A stretch of 64,000 bases of DNA, taken from Klebsiella ornithinolytica NBRC 105727 = ATCC 31898 (GTDB lineage: Bacteria > Pseudomonadota > Gammaproteobacteria > Enterobacterales > Enterobacteriaceae). The stretch lies in NCBI RefSeq assembly GCF_001598295.1, contig NZ_BCYR01000001.1, forward strand, positions 124,001 to 188,000. The letters are read 5' to 3'. Made by a program: the position numbers and the translations under genes. Shown one piece after another: positions 58,568-64,000 of this stretch; the first letter of the stretch is position 1, and every line of letters starts with the position of its first letter. The notes under the pieces are model-generated. The model had not been told where the DNA came from. It saw only the letters and a list, made by a program, of their open reading frames with translations, and did not search any database.

Positions 58568-60313
58568 TTACAACGCCGGCGGAACGGCATCCCCGCTATG
58601 CATCACAATCAGATTTTCCGAACCTTGTGGCATACCGTCCGGCATCACATTTTCCAGCCGCAGCACATCTCCCATGATCTGGCTAAAGACCGGTGCAGAA
58701 ACCGCCCCACCATAATAGGCACCATTGCTGGGATCGTTAATCACCACCACCAGCGCAAACTGCGGACGACTGGCGGGCGCCACGCCTGCGGTATACGCCA
58801 CATATTTATCGATATATTTACCGTCAGGACCGATTTTTTTCGCGGTCCCGGTTTTCACCGCAATGCGATAATCGCGCACCGCCGCTTTGGTTCCGCCGCC
58901 GCCCGGCAACGCCACGCTCTCCATCATATGCTCCACTTCATGCACTATCGGTTCTGGCATAACCCGCGTGCCGATAACCGGCGGGTCGATACGGGTAATC
59001 GAGAGCGGTCGTTCGATACCGAAACCGCCGATAGTGGCATAAACGTGCGCCAGCTGCAGCGGAGTCACCATCAGACCATATCCGAAGGCAAAGGTCGCGC
59101 GGTCCAGCTGGCCCCAATAGCGCCGTTGCGGCATCAGTCCGGCGCTTTCACCGGTCAGCCCCAGCCCGGTCGGGTCGCCAAAACCGAACGCTTTATAGGT
59201 ATCGATCAGGTGTTGAACCGGCATGGCCAGCGACAGATGCGAAACGCCGGTATCGCTGGATTTTTGCAAAATACCGGTCAATGACAGTTCGGGATAATAG
59301 CCAACGTCACGAATGCGGTGACCATCAAGCACAAAGGGATGGGTATCCACTACGCTGTCCGGCTGCACAATCCCCTGCTGTAACGCCGTCATCACTACCA
59401 GCGGTTTTACCGTCGAGCCTGGCTCAAAGGTGTCACTGATGGCGCGGTTGCGAAAATCATCGAGCCTGGCGTTGTCACGATTATTGGGATTGAAGTCCGG
59501 ATAGCTGGCCATCGCCAGTATCTCGCCGGTATCAATCTTAATCAGTACCGCCGCCCCTGATTCCGCCTTATTCCAGTTCACAGCGTTATCCAGCGCATCT
59601 TCAGTCACCGTCTGCAGACGTTCGTCGATACTCAGCTGAATATTATGCGCAGGCACCGCCGGCATCTCGGTGATATTTTCAATCACGTGGCCATGACGAT
59701 CTTTACGCACCAGCCGGCGCCCCGGCTTTCCGGTAAGCTGGACATTAAAGCTTTTCTCAATCCCCTCAATGCCCTGGTTATCGATATTAGTAAACCCCAA
59801 CAGGTTAGCCGCCACGTGCCCCGCGGGATAGAAGCGGCGCGACTCATCGCGCAGGTTGATCCCTGGCAGGTGCAGTTTGTCGATCCATTCGGCCTGCTCC
59901 GGGTTAACCTGACGGGCCAGATAGATGAACCGCATATGCGGATGGCTCTCAACGCGTTTGGCCAATTCGCTCAGATTGAGGTGCAGCGCCTCCGCCATCG
60001 CCTGCCAGCGCGGGCCATAGCCGACGCCGCCCTTTTGCATAATGGTTTGCGGGTCGGCCCAGATAGCGCTCACCGGCACGCTGACCGCCAGCGGGCGGTT
60101 CTCGCGGTCGCTGATGGTTCCACGCTGTACATCGATGGGTTCTTCGCGCAACGAACGCATATCTTCTTGTTTCACCAGGTTATCTGGAGAAACGATTTGC
60201 AGCCAGGCTACCCGCCCCAACAGTATTCCGAGACACCCGAGAATTGCCACGCACAACAGCCCAAAACGAAGAGGGGTGAAATGAGCAACTGACTTATTTT
60301 TGTACTTTAGCAC
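58568..60313 (-). CDS. FtsI-like class B penicillin-binding protein (PBP3 paralogue, PBP3SAL type)
   Basis: Septal-type peptidoglycan transpeptidase of 581 residues. It has a short cytoplasmic start, a membrane helix ([23 protein letters not shown]), a dimerisation domain with [16 protein letters not shown], and a transpeptidase domain. The active-site SxxK is S300-T-V-K303 and the KTG motif is KTGTAKK near 485. The SxN motif reads SSD (352-354), unlike SSN in FtsI. It sits between rlmA and cspC, the same position as Salmonella PBP3SAL (STM1836), which builds septa at acid pH. A second copy of the division transpeptidase is thus likely. Confidence 0.92.
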   Translation of the reverse strand: MLKYKNKSVAHFTPLRFGLLCVAILGCLGILLGRVAWLQIVSPDNLVKQEDMRSLREEPIDVQRGTISDRENRPLAVSVPVSAIWADPQTIMQKGGVGYGPRWQAMAEALHLNLSELAKRVESHPHMRFIYLARQVNPEQAEWIDKLHLPGINLRDESRRFYPAGHVAANLLGFTNIDNQGIEGIEKSFNVQLTGKPGRRLVRKDRHGHVIENITEMPAVPAHNIQLSIDERLQTVTEDALDNAVNWNKAESGAAVLIKIDTGEILAMASYPDFNPNNRDNARLDDFRNRAISDTFEPGSTVKPLVVMTALQQGIVQPDSVVDTHPFVLDGHRIRDVGYYPELSLTGILQKSSDTGVSHLSLAMPVQHLIDTYKAFGFGDPTGLGLTGESAGLMPQRRYWGQLDRATFAFGYGLMVTPLQLAHVYATIGGFGIERPLSITRIDPPVIGTRVMPEPIVHEVEHMMESVALPGGGGTKAAVRDYRIAVKTGTAKKIGPDGKYIDKYVAYTAGVAPASRPQFALVVVINDPSNGAYYGGAVSAPVFSQIMGDVLRLENVMPDGMPQGSENLIVMHSGDAVPPAL

Positions 60314-60455
60314 CGTAGCTCCAGCATTATATTACAACCCTCTGATTTAACAGAAAATCGGCACAACAGGATGCGAAACTATGCGAATAAGGATGTTGTT
60401 TTGCAACAAAGCGCGACGGAGGGGGAAAAATGGAAATGTTTTGCAATAAAGACTA

Positions 60456-60482
60456 AAAAGCCCCGCAGAGGCGAGGCTTTTC
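60456..60482 (-). terminator. Terminator of cspC
   Basis: AAAAGCC(C)CGC pairs with GCG(A)GGCTTTT around an AGAG loop, T-rich on the minus strand, 23 bp past the cspC stop. Confidence 0.85.
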
Positions 60483-60504
60483 TTACAAGATGAGTGGTCT
60501 TGAA

Positions 60505-60714
60505 TCAGATAGCAGTAACGTTAACTGCTGCCGGACCTTTCTGGCCGTCCTGAATTTCGAACTCAACGTTCTGGCCTTCAGCCAGAGTTTTGAAGCCATT
60601 ACCCTGGATAGCGGAGAAGTGTACGAACACATCTTTGCTGCCATCAGCCGGAGTAATGAAACCAAAACCTTTAGACTCGTTGAACCACTTAACTTGACCT
60701 TTAATCTTTGCCAT
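60505..60714 (-). CDS. cspC: Cold-shock-like RNA chaperone CspC
   Basis: A 69-residue single-domain nucleic-acid-binding protein. [16 protein letters not shown] and [10 protein letters not shown] (RNP1 and RNP2) are intact, and the sequence matches E. coli CspC. It is constitutively made and stabilises rpoS mRNA in E. coli. The ATG at 60714 is chosen; an ATG two codons upstream is in frame. yobF precedes it by 40 bp. Confidence 0.97.
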
Positions 60715-60754
60715 TTGCAAAATTCCTTAGACTGTTTTCTTCGCCCACAGGCGC

Positions 60755-60871
60755 TTACATAGATAAAACTGACACATTACTGCATGAGGCACTAATATAA
60801 GGTTCGGCAGAGAAGCGGTATTCAACGACAACGTGTTTACTCAGGACTTCTTTACTGAAAATGCCACACAT
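60755..60871 (-). CDS. yobF: Small protein YobF, with a shortened C-terminus
   Basis: Minus-strand frame from ATG 60871, 38 residues: [20 protein letters not shown] then [18 protein letters not shown], then TAA. It matches E. coli YobF (47 residues) up to SVLSM but ends nine codons earlier. It precedes cspC in the same order as in E. coli, where yobF translation is heat-induced. Confidence 0.82.
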   Translation of the reverse strand: MCGIFSKEVLSKHVVVEYRFSAEPYISASCSNVSVLSM

Positions 60872-61507
60872 AAACAGAACTGTACCTCGTTTAACCCGAA
60901 AGGTGTTATCACATACAACGTAAATAATGGCAAGCCATTTTTAAACGTGTCTCGATCCTTCGCACAAATTATAAGGTAATCATTTGATCGCCTGCACATT
61001 TATGCGTCTTTGCCGCCCAGGGTTGCCCTCGCTGCTACCGCAGGATTCGCAATATAGCCAACCCCATGATTGCAACTTTTTTACCATAGCTCAACAACTT
61101 CGGTTCGTCCAGGTACCTGGCTATTCAAACACCACATTTTCAGCAAGCACCGTCAGGAGCGGTGCATAATGATGCGTATAAAAGGTCATATCTATAGTTG
61201 AAATTTCGCTTAAATTCTGCGGAGGTAAAGATATAAAATCGTCACCCGCTCACGTTATAAATATTATTTATAATACAATTTAAACATGAAGCATTAATGA
61301 CGATATTTTTTCATCAGACAATTAAAACAGATTGTTATTATTTAATTTGATTAACTAAAAAATCAATGGCGTCAATAGCCAGAATTGGGAGCGGGAACAC
61401 ACTCAGGGCGCGAGGAAGTGTAACAAAACGCTCGGGAAGGATAAGAAAAAGTTATAGCCTCTCCGTGATCCAGGTGCACACCGACGCGGTGCACACCTGT
61501 CAGTCAG
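60872..61507. other. 636-bp gap between yebO and yobF-cspC
   Basis: No confident gene. On the minus strand a TATAAT (60968-60973) about 97 bp before yobF may be its -10 element. A very AT-rich tract lies at about 61200-61350. A 10-bp direct repeat GGTGCACACC occurs twice (61473-61482 and 61488-61497) just past the yebO stop. Confidence 0.5.
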
Positions 61508-61792
61508 TTACCGTTCGGCGACGAGACGGATAAAGTCGTCATCGTCTTTCTCTCCCGCCGAAGTCTTAGTAACCTCTTCTTTCTCAGGCTCATTGGCTTC
61601 ACAGAGACGGCGCAGCAGCGCATTTTGCCGCTTTTGCTGGTCCAGTAACGCCTGCAGCAGTTCAATCTGCTGATTGGTGCGCGAACTTGCGCGATTAACA
61701 AAAAACCATAACAACAAACCGACAAGCAGCAGCACAACGGACAGTGCCAGCGATGCCAGATTTAAGATCCCAGGATTCAGTAACTCACTCAT
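61508..61792 (-). CDS. yebO: YebO, single-span membrane protein
   Basis: A 94-residue protein with one N-terminal hydrophobic helix (LASLALSVVLLLVGLLLWFFV), then a Gln/Leu-rich stretch (QQIELLQALLDQQKRQNALLRRL), likely a coiled coil, and an acidic tail (EKDDDDFIRLVAER). It matches E. coli YebO. The function is unknown. It is next to mgrB, as in E. coli. Confidence 0.9.
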   Translation of the reverse strand: MSELLNPGILNLASLALSVVLLLVGLLLWFFVNRASSRTNQQIELLQALLDQQKRQNALLRRLCEANEPEKEEVTKTSAGEKDDDDFIRLVAER

Positions 61793-61866
61793 TTCACCAC
61801 CTCAAAGAGAAGGCGTCCATTCTACCACTCGCGCAGCAGAAGGAAATCGGTCGTCATAAAAATGTC

Positions 61867-62010
61867 TTACCAGGGGATAAACTTGTTGATTGTGCAGATG
61901 CCGCTGAAAAACTGTACATCTTGATCGCACATTACGTTAAGCATCTGAGTCCACAGCAACAAACAGCCCGCTATGATGACTATCAGCAAAACCCAGCGTA
62001 CTTTTTTCAC
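61867..62010 (-). CDS. mgrB: PhoQ feedback inhibitor MgrB, intact
   Basis: A 47-residue membrane peptide, from GTG 62010, beginning [19 protein letters not shown], with [23 protein letters not shown] in the periplasm. The three cysteines (C16, C28, C39) are present. MgrB inhibits PhoQ; loss of it causes colistin resistance in Klebsiella. The residue after KK is Val, whereas K. pneumoniae usually has Leu. No stop, insertion or frameshift is seen. Confidence 0.95.
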   Translation of the reverse strand: MKKVRWVLLIVIIAGCLLLWTQMLNVMCDQDVQFFSGICTINKFIPW

Positions 62011-62169
62011 TCCATTCTCCGCATCAGTATCAGATGTTTCCAGGATAACATGAGCATCTTAAACCGTGGCTAACTGTAATACGAAAGACAAGTTTAGGAA
62101 TCATAGACTTGTTTCAATACGTGTAGCTGTCAAAATAGGCGCAGGGATAATGTAAACCATGAGGCAACA

Positions 62170-62409
62170 ATGCGATTAATCATTCGTTCCATTGTAGTAC
62201 TGGCTATCGTATGGATTGGGATATTATTGAGCGGCTATGGCATTCTTATTGGCAGCAATGAGAATGCTGCGGGACTGGGGCTTCAGTGTAAATATCTGAC
62301 CGCTCGCGGCACCAGTACCGCACAATACGTTAATTCTGATAGCGGTATTATCGGTGTTACCGACTGCCCGATTTTACGCAAAAGCGAAACCGTTATCGAC
62401 AAAGGTTAA
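62170..62409 (+). CDS. yobH: YobH, small exported or membrane protein
   Basis: A 79-residue protein with an N-terminal hydrophobic segment (RSIVVLAIVWIGILLSGYGIL), then LGLQCKYLTARGTSTAQYV and GVTDCPILRKS, with two cysteines. It is close to E. coli YobH in sequence and length. The function is unknown. It is divergent from mgrB and convergent with kdgR. Confidence 0.9.
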   Translation: MRLIIRSIVVLAIVWIGILLSGYGILIGSNENAAGLGLQCKYLTARGTSTAQYVNSDSGIIGVTDCPILRKSETVIDKG

Positions 62410-62416
62410 TGCGTAA

Positions 62417-62451
62417 AAGCGACAGCGGGAAACGTATTCCCGCTGTCGCTT
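62417..62451. terminator. Bidirectional terminator between yobH and kdgR
   Basis: A perfect 15-bp stem, AAGCGACAGCGGGAA with TTCCCGCTGTCGCTT, and an ACGTA loop, between convergent stop codons. Confidence 0.85.
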
Positions 62452-62474
62452 AACTGACCAGGCTGCCCTTCGGA

Positions 62475-63266
62475 TCAGAATGGATAGTCGTTATAGCCCA
62501 TCTGTTCAGAAATCTTACGCGCCGCCGTGTGCAGCATCTCCACGTATTCACTCAGACGCTCTTCCGAGAAACGCAGAGTCGGGAAAGAGATACTCAGACC
62601 TGCAATCACCACGCCAAAGCGGTCGAAAACCGGTACGCCGATGCAGCGCAGTCCCTCTTCCTGTTCTTCATTATCTTCACCGTAGCCCTGCTGACGAACC
62701 TGATCCAGGACGCCAAGCAGCGCTTCCGTACTGGTAATGGTCCGCTCGGTGCTGCGTTTGTATTCGACGCCTTCAAGAATTTGCTCAACTTCAGCGCGAT
62801 CGCGCCACGCCAGCAGCACTTTACCGATAGCGGTACTGTACAACGGGTTGCGGCGACCGATTCGTGAGTACATCCGCAGGTTGTACATCGAGTCGATTTT
62901 GTGGATATAGACGATGCTGTCTTCATCCAGCGCCCCCAGGTGGATCGTCTCTTTCGTCAGCCGCGAAAGTTCACGCATCTGGATATCGGCACTGCGGACC
63001 AGATCGACATTCTGTAGCGCACGCGCGCCCAGTTCGAACAGCTTGAGCGTCAGGGAGTATTTCTCGGATTCACCTTCCTGCGCCACATAGCCCAGCGATT
63101 TCATGGTTTGCAAAAAGCGATAAACGGTGCTTTTTGACATCATGACGCGCTGGGACAGTTCGGTTATGCCAATTTCACGCTCTTCACCAAGCGCCTGCAG
63201 AATGCCAAAAACCTTCAATACCGAAGAGACAGAATCTGGCTGCTTATCCAAATCTGCAACTGCCAT
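62475..63266 (-). CDS. kdgR: Pectin-degradation/KDG regulator KdgR (IclR family)
   Basis: A 263-residue repressor controlling 2-keto-3-deoxygluconate genes. The N-terminal winged helix (GITELSQRVMMSKSTVYRFLQTMKSLGYV) is followed by the IclR effector domain (GRRNPLYSTAIGKVLLAW, GLRCIGVPVFDRFGVVIAGLSI). It matches E. coli KdgR over its length. GAGGTGAT precedes the ATG. A possible symmetric motif, ATAAAAA-N10-TTTTTAT (63291-63314), lies just upstream. Confidence 0.96.
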   Translation of the reverse strand: MAVADLDKQPDSVSSVLKVFGILQALGEEREIGITELSQRVMMSKSTVYRFLQTMKSLGYVAQEGESEKYSLTLKLFELGARALQNVDLVRSADIQMRELSRLTKETIHLGALDEDSIVYIHKIDSMYNLRMYSRIGRRNPLYSTAIGKVLLAWRDRAEVEQILEGVEYKRSTERTITSTEALLGVLDQVRQQGYGEDNEEQEEGLRCIGVPVFDRFGVVIAGLSISFPTLRFSEERLSEYVEMLHTAARKISEQMGYNDYPF

Positions 63267-63443
63267 TTATCACCTCATCGTAACTGTTTTATAAAAATCA
63301 GAACCGGTTTTTATTATAAATTCGCATCGCGCCCCCCGCAATCGTTCTTCTGCTCATTCGTTACAAATCTGCGACATACAGCCGAATAATCAATGCTAAA
63401 ATCATTACTCAGAGAATAATTACCCTAAAGACATACATTCAAC

Positions 63444-64000
63444 ATGGATAAAAACATTTCCGATGGCCTGCCTTTGCCGCAGCGCTACGGCGCAATTCTG
63501 ACCATCGTTTTAGGGTTAGCCATGGCGGTGCTCGACGGCGCAATCGCTAACGTGGCCCTGCCGACTATTGCCACCGATTTAAACGCCTCGCCGGCGGCGT
63601 CAATCTGGATTGTCAACGCCTACCAGATAGCTATCGTGATTGCCCTTCTGCCGCTCTCTTTTCTCGGCGATATGTTTGGCTATCGGCGTATCTATAAAAT
63701 CGGCCTTGCGCTGTTTACTCTGACCTCGCTCGCCTGCGCACTTTCCCATAGTCTGGAGATGCTGACCCTTGCCCGCGTCGCGCAGGGCCTTGGTGGCGCC
63801 GCCCTGATGAGCGTCAATACGGCGCTGATCCGGCTTATTTTCCCGCAGCGTTTTCTCGGACGCGGGATGGGGATTAACTCCTTCGTGGTGGCGGTTTCAT
63901 CGGCCGCTGGCCCCACTATTGCGGCAGCGATTCTCTCGGTGGCCTCCTGGCAATGGCTGTTTTTTATTAATATTCCGCTCGGGATTGTTTCGCTTATCCT
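63444..64000 (+). CDS. yebQ: MFS transporter YebQ, 3' part outside window
   Basis: Drug:H+ antiporter-2-like transporter cut by the window edge; 185 residues are visible. The start MDKNISDGLPLPQRYGAILTIVLG resembles E. coli YebQ. Helix 1 motif LDGAIANVALPTIA, the MFS motif GDMFGYRRIYKIG and the helix 5 AAGPTIAAAIL all fit. It is divergent from kdgR. No clear ribosome site precedes the ATG. Confidence 0.9.
   Translation, partial: MDKNISDGLPLPQRYGAILTIVLGLAMAVLDGAIANVALPTIATDLNASPAASIWIVNAYQIAIVIALLPLSFLGDMFGYRRIYKIGLALFTLTSLACALSHSLEMLTLARVAQGLGGAALMSVNTALIRLIFPQRFLGRGMGINSFVVAVSSAAGPTIAAAILSVASWQWLFFINIPLGIVSLI

Noticed and set aside
62011-62169. PhoP box between mgrB and yobH
   Set aside because: GGTTTA-like pieces occur, but no direct repeat with the 5-nt spacing of PhoP sites was found, so it is not listed.
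1-64000. CRISPR arrays, tRNA or rRNA genes, insertion sequences, prophage genes
   Set aside because: No regularly spaced repeats, no tRNA or rRNA sequences and no transposase or integrase frames were recognised.

Overview
The window reads as a chromosomal segment of a Klebsiella-type enterobacterium (Klebsiella or Raoultella). Many products are near-identical in length and sequence to Escherichia coli proteins: TreA, DadA, FadR, NhaB, DsbB, MinCDE, FadD, TsaB, YoaA, PabB, SdaA, ManXYZ, CspC, KdgR. The 47-residue MgrB closely matches the Klebsiella form. The order treA ... emtA-ldcA-cvrA ... dadX-dadA-ycgB-fadR-nhaB-dsbB ... ycgN-ycgM-ycgL-minCDE / rnd-fadD-yeaY-tsaB-yoaA-yoaB-yoaH-pabB-nudL-sdaA-pdeD-yoaE-manXYZ-manO-mntP-rlmA ... 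cspC-yobF-yebO-mgrB-yobH-kdgR-yebQ is the E. coli backbone with accessory blocks inserted. The species call is inference from the sequence alone.

Region 1 (1-12.2 kb): the start of a Tat-exported alpha/beta hydrolase gene, then treA, then a seven-gene operon (2678-9791). That operon encodes a FecB/FecCD/FecE-type ABC importer, a SAM methyltransferase, a ModD-like phosphoribosyltransferase, a TonB-dependent receptor and a MOSC-domain protein. A near-perfect ModE (molybdate repressor) operator lies just upstream. This is the strongest candidate here for a poorly described system: TonB-dependent, molybdenum-regulated uptake and processing of a molybdenum or tungsten compound. A separate FhuA/FoxA-type siderophore receptor follows.

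Region 2 (12.2-31.8 kb): emtA, ldcA and cvrA are backbone genes. They are followed by an accessory block of about 11 kb (15.9-27.0 kb) that E. coli lacks at this position. It holds a P-type cation ATPase with a universal stress protein, a tiny membrane protein, an RND adaptor/pump pair with a membrane acyltransferase, a PagP-type lipid A palmitoyltransferase and an inner-membrane alpha/beta hydrolase. D-alanine catabolism (dadAX) and ycgB close the region.

Region 3 (31.8-53.1 kb): backbone genes for fatty-acid regulation (fadR, fadD), sodium export (nhaB), disulfide formation (dsbB), division-site placement (minCDE), RNA processing (rnd), tRNA modification (tsaB), folate synthesis (pabB) and serine breakdown (sdaA). 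A YeaR-type gene lies behind a near-perfect NsrR (nitric oxide) palindrome. A pdeD-type c-di-GMP phosphodiesterase gene is broken by a one-base frameshift inside its EAL motif.

Region 4 (53.1-64 kb): the mannose PTS operon manXYZ with manO; mntP behind two MntR boxes and a yybP-ykoY manganese riboswitch; rlmA; a second FtsI-like penicillin-binding protein of the PBP3SAL type; and the cspC-yobF, yebO, mgrB, yobH and kdgR cluster. The window ends inside the MFS transporter gene yebQ. No rRNA, tRNA, CRISPR array, insertion sequence or phage gene was seen.
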